A stretch of 64,000 nt of DNA from Spirochaetota bacterium (GCA_004297825.1 SCSX01000069.1:1-64000), one strand, 5' to 3'. Counted from the stretch's first letter, positions 16,474-25,949 are shown. The notes: a model not told the origin generated them from the sequence alone. A program made the numbers and translations.

Positions 16474-16995
16474 TTACGCGCCCAGGACGAGCTCCAGGTA
16501 GGACCGCCGCTCGAAGCGATCCAGGCCCAGCCGCTCCGCGAGGGCGAACAGTTCGTGCTCGACGGCGCTCACGTCCTCCCCCTGCAATTCGAGCTCCACG
16601 AAGGTGCCCGCCCCCTGCACGCGGTCCAGGCACACCTCGACGCCGTCCAGCAGGAATATCTCCCGCTCCTTCACGACCGTTTCCACGCGCACGAATCCGA
16701 GCTTCAGGAGGATTTCGCACAACGCATCGCCGTCCTCGACGCCGGTCTCCTTCTCATAGCGCGACTTGGAGCGCCCGCTTACCTTGGGCCCCTTGTAGGT
16801 GAGTATCGCCTTCCCGCCGCGCACGCGCATCCTGACGGCCTCGTCCGTCGCGGCAAAATCGCGCGAGGGATGACCGAAATAGGTGTCCTCCTCGCGGCCG
16901 GAACGCAGGGGTGTACCGCCCATCGCGGAAATACGCCCCCGCACGGCGTCCAGGTCGTCGCAGTGCGCCTTGATTTCGATCTCGTAGGGCCCCAT
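16474..16995 (-). CDS. CYTH-domain protein (class IV adenylate cyclase / triphosphatase-like)
   Basis: This about 173-residue protein is a single CYTH domain: EIEIKA at the N-terminus gives the ExExK signature, followed by an EEDTYFGHP strand, VRMRVRGG, LTYKGPK, a VVKERE strand and FVELELQGE. The tunnel fold binds triphosphates; bacterial members are class IV adenylate cyclases (CyaB-like) or inorganic/thiamine triphosphatases. ATG 16995 has AAAGGTGA 3-4 nt upstream; GTG 17001 is an alternative. The start region overlaps or abuts the stop of the GerMN gene, so the two are translationally coupled. Confidence 0.82.
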   Translation of the reverse strand: MGPYEIEIKAHCDDLDAVRGRISAMGGTPLRSGREEDTYFGHPSRDFAATDEAVRMRVRGGKAILTYKGPKVSGRSKSRYEKETGVEDGDALCEILLKLGFVRVETVVKEREIFLLDGVEVCLDRVQGAGTFVELELQGEDVSAVEHELFALAERLGLDRFERRSYLELVLGA

Positions 16996-16997
16996 GG

Positions 16998-17789
16998 TCA
17001 CCTTTGCTTTCGTGTGAGCGGGTTGTTCAGCACCACCCCGTCCCCGCCCACGAATTTTCGCGTCGCCCCGTTCACCTGTATCACGACGCCCTCGACGTCG
17101 TCGAACTGCGTCGCGGTGAAAACTATCTGGTCGATGCGGCTCTGGATGATGTTCCCGATCGCGTTTTCTTCGAATGCGTCGTTGAAGTCGATGTAGGCGG
17201 TGCGGTTCCGGACGGTCACGTTGCGGATCGCGAGCCTGTCGGGCATCGCGCTCAGGAGCCCGCCGCGCTTCTCGGCGCCGCTGGGACCTTTTAGAAGCTC
17301 CTGCAGCGCGGCCTCGAGCGGCTCCTCGGCCTTCACGCGGCGGGAGACGGACGCGAGCTCCGTCTTCTCTGTCCGCTCGTTGAAGCGGACCAGGTATATG
17401 CGCAGGTCCCGCTCTATCGGACCCTCCTTCCCGGCTTTGGCCTTCGCGGCTTCCTTCTCCTTCCGGTCCTTCTCGCGGTCTTCACGCGCCGATTTTTCGT
17501 CATCGTCGTCCTCTCCCGCGACGCGCGCCTCCCTGCGCTCCCGGACGGGAGCATCCGCGCGCTTCGTCCCTTCCCCGGAGAAATAGAACCGGTTCACCAT
17601 GAACACGATCACGATAAGGAGCGCGAGGATCACGAGCACGGCGGCGGGGCCCATGGAGCGCGAACCCGGCGCGGGACCGGCGGGTGCGGCTGGTTTTTTG
17701 GGCGCGGCCTTGGCCCTGGGCGCACTCTTGGGACGCGTCCCCGTTTTGGTCGTCTTCTTTTTCCCGCCCGTGCCCGATGCTTTCGCCAT
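16998..17789 (-). CDS. GerMN-domain membrane protein
   Basis: The protein begins with a Lys/Ala/Pro-rich cytoplasmic tail (AKASGTGGKKKTTKTG), then a membrane segment (AAVLVILALLIVIVFMV), a highly charged linker (EDDDDEKSAREDREKDRKEK) and a C-terminal GerMN domain (EAALQELLKGPS, then AIRNVTVRNRTAYIDFN). GerMN domains occur in spore-germination proteins and in envelope proteins of non-sporing bacteria, where the role is not established. ATG 17789 is my choice; a GGAG lies rather far upstream, so 17855 remains possible. It forms an operon with the CYTH gene. Confidence 0.78.
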   Translation of the reverse strand: MAKASGTGGKKKTTKTGTRPKSAPRAKAAPKKPAAPAGPAPGSRSMGPAAVLVILALLIVIVFMVNRFYFSGEGTKRADAPVRERREARVAGEDDDDEKSAREDREKDRKEKEAAKAKAGKEGPIERDLRIYLVRFNERTEKTELASVSRRVKAEEPLEAALQELLKGPSGAEKRGGLLSAMPDRLAIRNVTVRNRTAYIDFNDAFEENAIGNIIQSRIDQIVFTATQFDDVEGVVIQVNGATRKFVGGDGVVLNNPLTRKQR

Positions 17790-17958
17790 GATGGTGTTCC
17801 GGCTCCTTACCTTCCCCGTTTTCACGACTCGCGTGGCTGCACACGCGACGGCCACGGCATCCTGATAACGGAAATCTCCGATCCCGTCAATGAATTATTC
17901 TTGTGCGCCGGCGCCCTGCGGATTATGACGGTCCGATACACGAACGGCAGAACAGGAC

Positions 17959-19359
17959 ATGTCCCGCACCCGCGACACCATCACGGACCTCATCCGGCAG
18001 CTGCGCGACCCGGCCGGGACCGACCGCGAAGAGGTCGCGGCGCGGATTCTCCGGCACGCGCGCGAGGCCGTCCCGGTCCTCGTACGCGCGCTGGACGACG
18101 ACGATGCGGCATTTTGCGAGACCGCGGCATGGGTCCTGTCCCGCGCGGGCGCGGCCGCGGTGCCGCCCCTCGAGAAAGCCCTTTCGGACGAGAGCGCCCG
18201 CATGCGCTCCGGCGCCGCGGAGCTCCTGGGCATACTTCACGCGCGCCGTTCGGTCGAACCGCTCCTGCGCGCGCTTCTCGATCCGGACGCCGGGGTCCGG
18301 CAGAACGTAGCATGGGCGCTCACCCGCCTGGGGCGCCCGGCCATCCCGTCCCTGGTGCGCATGCTCGGGCATCCCGGGATGCTCGCCCGCGAGCAGGCGG
18401 CGTGGTGTCTCGCCGGGATCGGGAAACCATCGGTAAGGCCGCTCGTGGATGCGCTTCCCTCCCTGGGCGACGACACACGCAGGGAAGCGCTTTCCATCCT
18501 GGGACGCATTGGGGCCGATGCGCGTCCGGCCCTTATCGGGCTCCTGGCCAGTCCGTTCCCCGACGTGCGCAGGGACGCGCTCCTGTCGGTGGCGGAGCAG
18601 GAGGGCGATGCTGCCATGAAGCGCCTGTTTCCCCTGCTCATGGACCGTGACCACAGGGTGCGCGCGGCCGCGGAATCGTATTTCGCGCACACCGGCGGCA
18701 TCGGCGCCGAATTTTTATTGGGCAGGCTCGAAAAAAGCGATGACGCCGTGCGCGATGCGCTTTATGGAGTCCTGGCGCGCACCGGTGCCGGATCGACAGA
18801 ACGTCTCATCGCAACACTGGCGCACCGGGAACCGGACATCAGGCGCCGCATTGCGCGCATCCTGGGTCTTATCGGCGATCGCGCTGCGGTGGAAGCGCTT
18901 TGCGGGGCGGCCGCCCGGGACGCGGACCCCCTGGTGCGGGACATGGCGGCGTGGGCCCTGGGCTCTATCGGCGACGAAGGAGCCATACCCACGCTCATCG
19001 ACGTCCTTGCCGACCCGGGGATGGGGGTGCAGCGCAGTCAGGCGGCCGCGGCGCTAGCCCGTTTCCCCGCCGCGCGCTACATGGAGCCGGTTCTCCCCCT
19101 GCTCGCGCACGAACATCCGCTGGTGCGTATGCGCGCGGCCCTGGCCGTGGGCCGCGCGGGGGACGCGCGCGCCGCTCCGGCGCTGCTTCGCGCGCTGGAG
19201 GCGGAAAGGGACGCCCAGGTGCGCGTGAGGATCATCGTCTCGCTGGGGGAATGCGGCGATCCGGCCGCGCGTCCCGCGCTCACGACGTTATACGCACGCG
19301 ACCCCGTTCACTGGAGCGTGATCAGGGAAGCGCTGGGAAAGATCAGGCTGTGCACATGA
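17959..19359 (+). CDS. HEAT-repeat (PBS lyase-type) protein
   Basis: A 466-residue protein made almost entirely of about fourteen 30-31-residue HEAT repeats of the PBS-lyase type, for example AVPVLVRALDDDDAAF, SVEPLLRALLDPDAGV, AIPTLIDVLADPGMG and AAPALLRALEAERDA. There is no signal peptide or membrane segment, so it is probably a cytoplasmic scaffold. Such solenoids bind proteins, and the partner is unknown. The ribosome site is poor (CAGAACAGGAC). A 62-codon gene follows after 25 nt. Confidence 0.82.
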   Translation: MSRTRDTITDLIRQLRDPAGTDREEVAARILRHAREAVPVLVRALDDDDAAFCETAAWVLSRAGAAAVPPLEKALSDESARMRSGAAELLGILHARRSVEPLLRALLDPDAGVRQNVAWALTRLGRPAIPSLVRMLGHPGMLAREQAAWCLAGIGKPSVRPLVDALPSLGDDTRREALSILGRIGADARPALIGLLASPFPDVRRDALLSVAEQEGDAAMKRLFPLLMDRDHRVRAAAESYFAHTGGIGAEFLLGRLEKSDDAVRDALYGVLARTGAGSTERLIATLAHREPDIRRRIARILGLIGDRAAVEALCGAAARDADPLVRDMAAWALGSIGDEGAIPTLIDVLADPGMGVQRSQAAAALARFPAARYMEPVLPLLAHEHPLVRMRAALAVGRAGDARAAPALLRALEAERDAQVRVRIIVSLGECGDPAARPALTTLYARDPVHWSVIREALGKIRLCT

Positions 19360-19384
19360 TACCTATCCGGATGGAGAGCAAGGC

Positions 19385-19573
19385 ATGGAAGTGAAAATGT
19401 ACGATATGGACACCCTTGAATACTGCGGCAGCATCTTCGCCGACGGGGGCTCCTGGAGGTTTCAGGGGGTGACGAACGAGCATCTCATCTCCATGACGAA
19501 GGGCATGCCCTTCAAGGCCGTCCTGGCAAGCCTTGTCGGCTTCCAGATCGTGTACGATATCATCGAGGAATGA
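19385..19573 (+). CDS. small protein of unknown function
   Basis: A 62-residue acidic protein with no recognised domain (MEVKMYDMDTLEYCGSI at the N-terminus, hydrophobic VLASLVGFQIVYDIIEE at the end). GGAGAGCAAGGC before the ATG is an acceptable ribosome site, and the gene follows the HEAT-repeat gene closely, so it is probably real and co-transcribed. Confidence 0.6.
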   Translation: MEVKMYDMDTLEYCGSIFADGGSWRFQGVTNEHLISMTKGMPFKAVLASLVGFQIVYDIIEE

Positions 19574-19601
19574 GGCGCAGGCCTTTTTTAAGTAAAAACT
19601 A

Positions 19602-19629
19602 TTGACATAATCGCTCCCCCGCCTACGCT
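19602..19629 (+). promoter_or_regulatory. candidate sigma-70 promoter
   Basis: A perfect -35 TTGACA (19602-19607) is followed after 16 nt by TACGCT (19624-19629), 37 nt before the next start codon. Confidence 0.5.
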
Positions 19630-19665
19630 AATGATACGCCGTTTTCAGCGAGGCGAGGGGCCGGC

Positions 19666-20553
19666 ATGCCAGAAGAGAAAAAAGCGAACGACATGGATCT
19701 TGATTTTTTCGACATAGACGTAGACCTCGACAATCCGTTCGCCGGCGATATCAAGAAAGATTCGAAATCCCCTGTTATTCCCGAAAAGGAGCCGGAGATA
19801 ACCCTGCCCTCGCTTGACGAGGTGCCCGGATTCGAAGAGGTCGAACACACGCCCCAGCGGCGCTCATCCAAGGACTTCAACCCGGACATGGACGCCCTGC
19901 TCATGACCGCCCAGTCCCCCATGATCCTCGAGGGCATGAAATACTATACGCAGGGAAATTTTTCCTCGCAGACCATGCCCGTCTACCTGGAGGCGCTCAA
20001 GGGGATCGCGCTGTATATCAAGATACTCGATCGCAACCCGGCCAATTTCAACAAGCTCCAGAAACTCATCGACGCGGATTCGGACTGCAAGGAGGTGGAA
20101 ACCATCGCGTTCAATCTCTTCAAGATGATCCACGGACGCCACCCCGAGAACGACCAGGAGAAACTCGTTTCGTTCGAGAGGTTCGAGCAGCTCTTCAAGG
20201 AAGCCGCGAGCAAAGCCTCGATCAGCAATTCGATGAAGCTTTTGAAAAAGTATCTTCTCATGTCGGGAAGCATCGACGAGCTGAAGGTGCGGGACCTTTT
20301 CAAGAGGGGCAACACGGACCTCAAGGCCGATATCAACAACCTCGCACAGCACCTCCAGCTCGGGCTCGATCTCATGAAGAAGGGGCGCCACGAGATCGCT
20401 AAGGGACTCAAGGGACGCGATCTCAATATTTACGTGATCAAGGCATCCTACCTGCTGTACCTGTTCTACTCGCTGGCCGGGAACGAAAACCTGGCCGACC
20501 ACTACGCACGGCTTCATAACAACTACAAGAAGTACTTCATAATCCGCGAATAA
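19666..20553 (+). CDS. conserved-looking cytoplasmic protein, unknown function
   Basis: I do not recognise this 295-residue protein. It has an acidic, Phe/Asp-rich N-terminus (DMDLDFFDIDVDLDNPF), a low-complexity Pro/Glu linker to about residue 70, and a mostly helical C-terminal domain with an FSSQTMPVYLEALKGIALY helix and a final RLHNNYKKYFIIRE. There is no signal peptide. It has its own promoter and a GAGGGG ribosome site. It converges on hemW with a 3-bp gap. The overall pattern suggests a lineage-specific structural or regulatory protein. Confidence 0.75.
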   Translation: MPEEKKANDMDLDFFDIDVDLDNPFAGDIKKDSKSPVIPEKEPEITLPSLDEVPGFEEVEHTPQRRSSKDFNPDMDALLMTAQSPMILEGMKYYTQGNFSSQTMPVYLEALKGIALYIKILDRNPANFNKLQKLIDADSDCKEVETIAFNLFKMIHGRHPENDQEKLVSFERFEQLFKEAASKASISNSMKLLKKYLLMSGSIDELKVRDLFKRGNTDLKADINNLAQHLQLGLDLMKKGRHEIAKGLKGRDLNIYVIKASYLLYLFYSLAGNENLADHYARLHNNYKKYFIIRE

Positions 20554-20556
20554 CCG

Positions 20557-21711
20557 TTACAGCAGCGGCTCCGACGCGCGAAAAATAACATCGTCCGCCC
20601 TAAAGAGCCCTTCCCTGGTGAGGCGTATAATCCCGTTGCCCGCATCATCATGCGTTCGTTCGACCAGTCCCTCATCCTTGAGCTCTTCAAATCTCCTGGC
20701 CACACCGTCGGGAAGGGGGAACCCCAGCATTTCCTCGAAATACGAGACCGAGATGCCCTCGATGAGTCTGAGCCCCGTCATGATGAATTCGGCCGCGGCG
20801 GCGTTAGCCCCGCGCGCGTCGAGCGAAAGCCGCACCCCGTTTTCGCTGACGTACTCATCCATAGATTGGACATTGTAGCGGCGCATGCCCCCGGTGAACG
20901 AGTGCGCGGAGGCTCCCAGACCAAGGTACGGCAGGAACCTCCAGTATTTCAGGTTATGCCGCGATTGAAAGCCGGGCAGCGCAAAATTCGATATCTCGTA
21001 ATGCGTGTAGCCGCCCCCGACCAGCCCGTCCATGAGCGCCTCGAAGGAATCGCGCGAGGATTTCTCGCTTTCGAATGTAGAGCGGAAACGCGCGGCAAGC
21101 GGGGTGCCCTTTTCCAGGGAAAGCATGTAGGCCGAAACGTGTTCCGGGCGGACATCCAGGAGCGCGTGCGCATCCCCTCGCGCGTCCTCCGGGTTCCCGC
21201 CCGGTATCCCCGCGATGAGGTCGACGCAGTGCGCGATTCCCGGTACCCCCATGAAGGCACGGAGGTCGGCCTCCCCGCACAGGCGGGCGCGCCGTCCGAT
21301 AAACCGCCACTCCTCCGCGCGGAGTGTCTGCACCCCCAGCACTACGCGGTTTATCCCGGCATCGCGGTAACCGGCCAGGGTCTCCGGGGTGAAATCCTCC
21401 GGGTTGCACTCGAGCGTGATTTCCGCGTCCTTGTCGAGGTCGACGCTCCCGCGCACCGCGTCGATAAGCCTTCCCGCCAGGGCGGGCCCCATGAGCGAGG
21501 GGGTGCCCCCGCCCAGGTAGAGCGTATCGGCGCCCGTATCCGCTATTTCGCCGGCCCTCGCGCGCAGCTCCACGATAAGCTTTTCCGCATAACGCGCCAG
21601 CAGCCCGTCCCGGGCGCCCGGCTCCATGCCGTCCACCGGGACGGAGTAAAATCCGCAGTAATCGCACTTCGAGCGGCAGAAGGGAATATGGAGATACACC
21701 CCCGCTTTCAT
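20557..21711 (-). CDS. hemW: radical SAM heme chaperone HemW
   Basis: A 384-residue radical SAM protein beginning VYLHIPFCRSKCDYCGFYS. The CxxxCxxC cluster is followed by Gly-Phe, not the fourth Cys of true HemN, which marks HemW, a heme-binding chaperone. The family's LYLGGGTPSLM and ITLECNPED segments, and a C-terminal HemN_C domain with AEFIMTGLRLIEG, are present. It lies 18 nt behind nagZ in the same direction. The ribosome site is a G-rich stretch only. Confidence 0.9.
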   Translation of the reverse strand: MKAGVYLHIPFCRSKCDYCGFYSVPVDGMEPGARDGLLARYAEKLIVELRARAGEIADTGADTLYLGGGTPSLMGPALAGRLIDAVRGSVDLDKDAEITLECNPEDFTPETLAGYRDAGINRVVLGVQTLRAEEWRFIGRRARLCGEADLRAFMGVPGIAHCVDLIAGIPGGNPEDARGDAHALLDVRPEHVSAYMLSLEKGTPLAARFRSTFESEKSSRDSFEALMDGLVGGGYTHYEISNFALPGFQSRHNLKYWRFLPYLGLGASAHSFTGGMRRYNVQSMDEYVSENGVRLSLDARGANAAAAEFIMTGLRLIEGISVSYFEEMLGFPLPDGVARRFEELKDEGLVERTHDDAGNGIIRLTREGLFRADDVIFRASEPLL

Positions 21712-21729
21712 GCGGCCCCCGAACGCGGA

Positions 21730-23400
21730 TTAGCGCGCGGCTCCCTCGACCGCGGGCGTCTCGATCGCGAGATTTATTTTTGCCCGCGCCTTCACCGCGC
21801 CCGCGAGCGTGCGCGCGATCTGGCGCATCGATTCTTCGCTGTTGGAGAACGAGAAGAGAACGCGCGGCACCGTGTGCTGCTTCGCGACCGGGAACGGGTT
21901 CCCCGTCGCCAGGATCACGAGTTTCACCCGGCGATTCTGCGCGAGGCCCTGCACCCCGGCGAGCTGGGGATCGATGTACCAGTCGGTGTGATAGAACACC
22001 AGCGCGCCGCTTCCGTCACGCGGCAGAATGTCGGCCAGGCGCGCCTCCGCGTCGATCACCGCGATCGCGGGATCGTTGAGCTTCGCGATCTCCGCGCGAA
22101 GAACGGCGTGAGGGCTGATCACGATTTTTTTCTTTGAAGATTTATCGGCGAACAGGGCATCGAAGGTCTCGGGCCCGCGATAGTAAATAGCCTCCGCCGA
22201 GGCGGCCGCGTTGATCGCATCGGCCTTGCCCAGGAGCTCCGTTTCGCGCCCGGAATACCTGGCCTGGTCCGGCGCCGCCTTGCCGTTCTCAAGCTTCATA
22301 ATCCCGTAGCGCAGCTTCAGTTCGAGGATCCTTCGCACGGACTGGTTCACCCGCTCGACCGGGAGCGCGCCCGACTTGACCGCCTTCGTGAGCGCCTCGT
22401 GTACGAGCGGCACCGTGGTCCCATGGCTCGATACCAGTATAATGTCCCCTCCCGCCTCGATCGTTCTCACGGCGGCCTCGCCGATCCCCATCATCTTCGA
22501 GATCGCGTGCATCTCAAGGTCGTCGGTGATCACGAGCCCCTGGAAGCCCATCTTCGTACGAAGCAGGTCGGTCAGCATTTCGCGCGAAAGTGTGGCCGGG
22601 ATGTCGCTTTTGAGTATCGTGGGATAGCTGATATGCGCGGTCATTATGACCTCCATGCCCGACTTTATGGCCGCGTCGAATGGATTGAGCTCGAGACTCG
22701 CGAGTCTCTCCATATCGTGCGTGATGACCGGCAGGGTAAGGTGCGAATCCCGGTTCGTGTCGCCGTGTCCCGGAAAGTGCTTGCCCACCGCGATGCAGCG
22801 CGCCTTCTGCAGGCCCTTCACGTAGAACCGGCCCATCCGGGCGACTACGTCCGCCCGCGAGCCGAATGAGCGGGAATTGATCACGGGATTGTCCGGGTTG
22901 TTGTTGACGTCCAGCACCGGGGCAAGGTTCATGTTCACCCCCGCGGCGCGCAGCTGCATCCCCAGAATGCGCGACGCGTCGTAGATCAGGTCCGTGTCGT
23001 TCACCACCCCGAACGCCATATTGCCGGGGAACTGCGTCACCCCCTGGGTTATGCGGTACACCCTGCCCCCCTCCTGGTCCGTGGAGATGAACAGGGGAAT
23101 GCCCGAATATTTCATGGACGATTCCTGCAGCGCGGCGACGTAGCGTGCCGGGCCCTGCCGCTGGTCTATATTATAGCCGTAGAGTATGATTCCGCCGGGG
23201 AGATATTTTTCCAGAATGGCCCGGCTCGCGTCGGACATCGCGTTCCCGGGAACGCCCACCATCAGGAGCTGCCCGATTTTCTGTTCCAGGGACATGCGTC
23301 CCAGCAGGGTGTCCGCGTCGACGAAGCGCCTGGGCTCCGGACTGCACGTCATGACTATGGCGCAGAAGCACAGGCATCCGGAAAATAGAATTTTTCTCAT
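21730..23400 (-). CDS. nagZ: beta-N-acetylhexosaminidase (GH3, NagZ-like) lipoprotein
   Basis: This 556-residue GH3 enzyme would release GlcNAc from muropeptides or chitin fragments. The N-terminus is a lipoprotein signal ending in a VMTC lipobox, so it is envelope-anchored, unlike cytoplasmic E. coli NagZ. Catalytic features are the KHFPGHGDTNRDSH loop with the Asp-His acid/base pair, and the nucleophile Asp in ITDDLEMHAI. A C-terminal GH3 domain (about 350-556) is also present, as in longer NagZ of Bacillus type. GAGGAGACAACC precedes ATG 23400. It starts the hemW operon. Confidence 0.88.
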   Translation of the reverse strand: MRKILFSGCLCFCAIVMTCSPEPRRFVDADTLLGRMSLEQKIGQLLMVGVPGNAMSDASRAILEKYLPGGIILYGYNIDQRQGPARYVAALQESSMKYSGIPLFISTDQEGGRVYRITQGVTQFPGNMAFGVVNDTDLIYDASRILGMQLRAAGVNMNLAPVLDVNNNPDNPVINSRSFGSRADVVARMGRFYVKGLQKARCIAVGKHFPGHGDTNRDSHLTLPVITHDMERLASLELNPFDAAIKSGMEVIMTAHISYPTILKSDIPATLSREMLTDLLRTKMGFQGLVITDDLEMHAISKMMGIGEAAVRTIEAGGDIILVSSHGTTVPLVHEALTKAVKSGALPVERVNQSVRRILELKLRYGIMKLENGKAAPDQARYSGRETELLGKADAINAAASAEAIYYRGPETFDALFADKSSKKKIVISPHAVLRAEIAKLNDPAIAVIDAEARLADILPRDGSGALVFYHTDWYIDPQLAGVQGLAQNRRVKLVILATGNPFPVAKQHTVPRVLFSFSNSEESMRQIARTLAGAVKARAKINLAIETPAVEGAAR

Positions 23401-23593
23401 GGTTGTCTCCTCGTTTCCGGTTAGTGAAAAGCGGGTGGAGTGGTTTTTTCAATACATTTTTACGCGGCGCCACATTAAATTGTTGTAGAAATGCGCGGCA
23501 TGGACCAGATTAGGCACTTGTCATAATGCCCGCTTTTTCCCGGGGTGAGTAAATTTCGGACCTCAAAGCTTCGATAATAATACCAGGATAGAA

Positions 23594-24172
23594 ATGACCG
23601 CAGACAGGGAAATCCAGTTCCTGGACAGCTACAACGCCGGCACGGCCGTGGTACCCGAAGTCGTCACGCGGCTTATCGCCGACCTCACCGCGATGAAATT
23701 TCCGCAGATGGAGATCGACGAGATCATCATCGCCGTGGACGAGGCGCTCACCAACGCGATCCAGGGCACCCTCAAGAAGCAGGAGGGGGTCTCCGTCTGC
23801 GCGCAAAACCTCTGCCGATCCATCACCGTCAGGTACCGTATCACCCCCGAGTTCTTCGACGCGACGTTCATCGACCACGGATGCGGCCTGGATATACTCA
23901 AGTCCCTCAAGATCATCCCCGACCAGGCCTCCCGGGACTATTACGACCAGATCATGAGCTATTCAAGCGACGTGGAGCACAAAAAGGTCCGCCTCACGGT
24001 GAACGGGAAGGAGGTCGTGCTGAAGGGGATCGGGGCGGGAATCAAGATCATCATCGCCTTCATGGACACCATCACCATCGACCTGTTCGACAAAAAGGAC
24101 GTGTTATCCTCATCGGTATCCGAATTGACCGACGGCACCATACTGACCATTACCCGAAAGAGGAGATACTAG
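23594..24172 (+). CDS. RsbW-like anti-sigma/serine kinase ATPase domain protein
   Basis: A 192-residue GHKL ATPase of the HATPase_c_2 type. The N box reads AVDEALTNAI, the G1 box DHGCGLD, and GIGAGIKIIIAF takes the place of G2. An insertion of about 40 residues (KIIPDQASRDYYDQI onward) separates G1 and G2. Such proteins phosphorylate anti-anti-sigma factors or bind sigma factors in partner-switching systems. No STAS partner is nearby. The stop overlaps the start of the LOG gene by one base, implying coupling. Confidence 0.75.
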   Translation: MTADREIQFLDSYNAGTAVVPEVVTRLIADLTAMKFPQMEIDEIIIAVDEALTNAIQGTLKKQEGVSVCAQNLCRSITVRYRITPEFFDATFIDHGCGLDILKSLKIIPDQASRDYYDQIMSYSSDVEHKKVRLTVNGKEVVLKGIGAGIKIIIAFMDTITIDLFDKKDVLSSSVSELTDGTILTITRKRRY

Positions 24173-24930
24173 TGAAGTCGAAGAAGCCCCAGAAGGCGTA
24201 TAAAAACCTGGATTTCCTCGCCTCGCGGGAGGCGCGCACCATTCGCATACTCAGCGAATACCTGGAGCCCGAGAAGCGATTTGGCGACCTCGACGTGAAG
24301 CATACCGTGGTTTTTTTCGGTTCCGCCCGGTCGGGCCCCAGGAAGACTAAAACCGGAATTGAAAAATACTACTGGGCCGCGGAGGATCTCGCCTTCCGGC
24401 TTGCCTCGTTCGGCGCCGAACTCGCCCGAAAGAACCTGGGTTTTTACATCTGCACGGGAGGGGGCCCCGGGATCATGGAGGCGGCCAATCGCGGGGCTCA
24501 GCGCGCCGGATCGAGGACGATCGGGCTGAATATCTCCCTGCCCTTCGAACAGCACCCGAACCCCTATATCAGCCGCGAGCTCAACTTTGAATTCCATTAT
24601 TTTTTCATGCGCAAGCTCTGGTTCCTTTACCACGCCAAGGCGCTGGTGGTTTTCCCGGGCGGGTTTGGCACCCTGGACGAGCTTTTCGAGACGCTCACGC
24701 TCGCACAGACCGACAAGCTCCAGAAGGACAATCTGCCGATACTGCTCTATGACCGGGAATACTGGGAATCCATCGTCAATTTCAAGAAGCTCGACGAACT
24801 GGGTTATATCTCGCACGAGGACCTTAAGCTGTTCCATTTTTGCGACAGTCCCGAGGAGGGTTTCATTTATCTCAAGCCCAGGATCGAGAAACTGATAAAC
24901 CGGGTGACCCATACGGTGCTGGACGAATAA
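24172..24930 (+). CDS. LOG-family (TIGR00730) nucleotide phosphoribohydrolase
   Basis: A 252-residue Rossmann-like LOG protein with GGGPGIMEAANRGA and the hallmark PGGFGTLDE; the family cleaves nucleoside 5'-monophosphates (cytokinin-type or other). Compared with short 190-residue LOGs, this one has a longer N-terminus. The GTG start at 24172 shares its first base with the TAG stop of the previous gene, with GAGGAG about 6 nt upstream; no downstream start fits the family's beginning. Confidence 0.85.
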   Translation: MKSKKPQKAYKNLDFLASREARTIRILSEYLEPEKRFGDLDVKHTVVFFGSARSGPRKTKTGIEKYYWAAEDLAFRLASFGAELARKNLGFYICTGGGPGIMEAANRGAQRAGSRTIGLNISLPFEQHPNPYISRELNFEFHYFFMRKLWFLYHAKALVVFPGGFGTLDELFETLTLAQTDKLQKDNLPILLYDREYWESIVNFKKLDELGYISHEDLKLFHFCDSPEEGFIYLKPRIEKLINRVTHTVLDE

Positions 24931-25050
24931 GTGCCCGCAGGGCGCGGATAAATTATTATTGCGTTTCAGGCCCAAAGCCGTTAGACTCTGCCCGTCATGC
25001 CCGGGCGCCGCGGCCCCGGGCCCCGACTACACAAAGGAAGGTGTACGGCT

Positions 25051-25686
25051 ATGAAAAAGAAAGCCCCCATCATCATGTTCGTTCTTGCCCTGGCGGCCTC
25101 CCCCGTCTTTTCGCATTTCTGGTTCGCCACGTATAAGAACGAGGCTTACAACTACTCCATCCAGGTTCCCAATGAATGGGCGCTCAGCGAGATGTCGCTC
25201 GCGAACAAGCATATAATGTATTCCTGTCCCGATAAGCTCACCGAAATCAAGGTAAAGGCGTTGAAATCCGGGGAGTCCGATATCGACCGGATCGCGAATA
25301 AGAGCAAGTGGAACCTCAGGGACATCGATTCCAGGCTCAACAAAATCATCGAAACCGGCAATATAACCATCACTAAAAATATCGCCGGAAAATTGATGGT
25401 GTTCGAATACACCCAGGGGCGTCGCGACATCCTGCAGCGCACCCTCGTCGCGGTCAACGGCGGGATCGTCTACCTGATCGAGTGCAAGGCCCCGGTGGGC
25501 ACCTTCTACAAGTACGAGGAGATTTTCAACACCGCGTTTTCTTCATTTGGATTCCTGGACGGACAGAAAAGCGAGGCCAAACCCAAGATCGAATCGGGTG
25601 AAAAGACCCAGCCCAACGCGGACGACGCCCGCACCAGGATAACCCCCTCGAAGAACGGCCTTTCCGACTTAGAATACGAATGGTAG
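25051..25686 (+). CDS. secreted protein of unknown function
   Basis: A 211-residue protein with an N-terminal signal peptide (KKKAPIIMFVLALAASPVFS) followed by a domain that opens YNYSIQVPNEWALSE. That opening resembles PsbP/DcrB-type exported proteins with 'Y.i..P..W' strands. The C-terminal 40 residues are a low-complexity polar tail. Start ATG 25051 has AAAGGAAGG about 9 nt upstream; an upstream ATG would bury the signal peptide. The 3' end lies 5 bp from tRNA-Leu on the other strand. Confidence 0.72.
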   Translation: MKKKAPIIMFVLALAASPVFSHFWFATYKNEAYNYSIQVPNEWALSEMSLANKHIMYSCPDKLTEIKVKALKSGESDIDRIANKSKWNLRDIDSRLNKIIETGNITITKNIAGKLMVFEYTQGRRDILQRTLVAVNGGIVYLIECKAPVGTFYKYEEIFNTAFSSFGFLDGQKSEAKPKIESGEKTQPNADDARTRITPSKNGLSDLEYEW

Positions 25687-25690
25687 GGTG

Positions 25691-25774
25691 TGCCCAAGGC
25701 CGGACTTGAACCGGCACGGACTTGCGTCCAAGGGATTTTAAGTCCCTTGTGTCTACCAATTCCACCACTTGGGC
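25691..25774 (-). tRNA. tRNA-Leu (anticodon UAA)
   Basis: On the minus strand a GCCCAAG/CTTGGGC acceptor stem, a D arm GGAATTGGTAGACAC, an anticodon stem AAGGG/CCCTT with TAA in the loop, a short class II variable arm (GGACGCAAGTCC) and a GGTTCAAGTCC T arm form a complete tRNA-Leu. CCA is not encoded. Confidence 0.96.
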
Positions 25775-25877
25775 AAGACGGCTGCGGCTAACGCCTGCAC
25801 GCACTCCGCGCTGCAGGGAATCCCGCCAATGGCGGCTTCCGCATAAAAGATACCCGGCCGTTGGCCGGGTGTCTATG

Positions 25878-25949
25878 AGGCGCCGAGCGGATTTGAACCG
25901 CTGCATAAAGGTTTTGCAGACCTCTCCCTTGCCACTTGGGTACGGCGCC
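25878..25949 (-). tRNA. tRNA-Cys (anticodon GCA)
   Basis: On the minus strand GGCGCCG/CGGCGCC acceptor, a CCCAAGTGGCAAGGG D arm, an anticodon loop CTGCAAA and a GCGGTTCAAATCCGC T arm define tRNA-Cys. CCA is not encoded. It lies 103 bp upstream of tRNA-Leu in the same transcript direction. Confidence 0.96.

Noticed and set aside
20557-21711. Oxygen-independent coproporphyrinogen oxidase HemN
   Set aside because: The fourth Cys of the HemN CxxxCxxCxC motif is Phe here, so HemW fits better.
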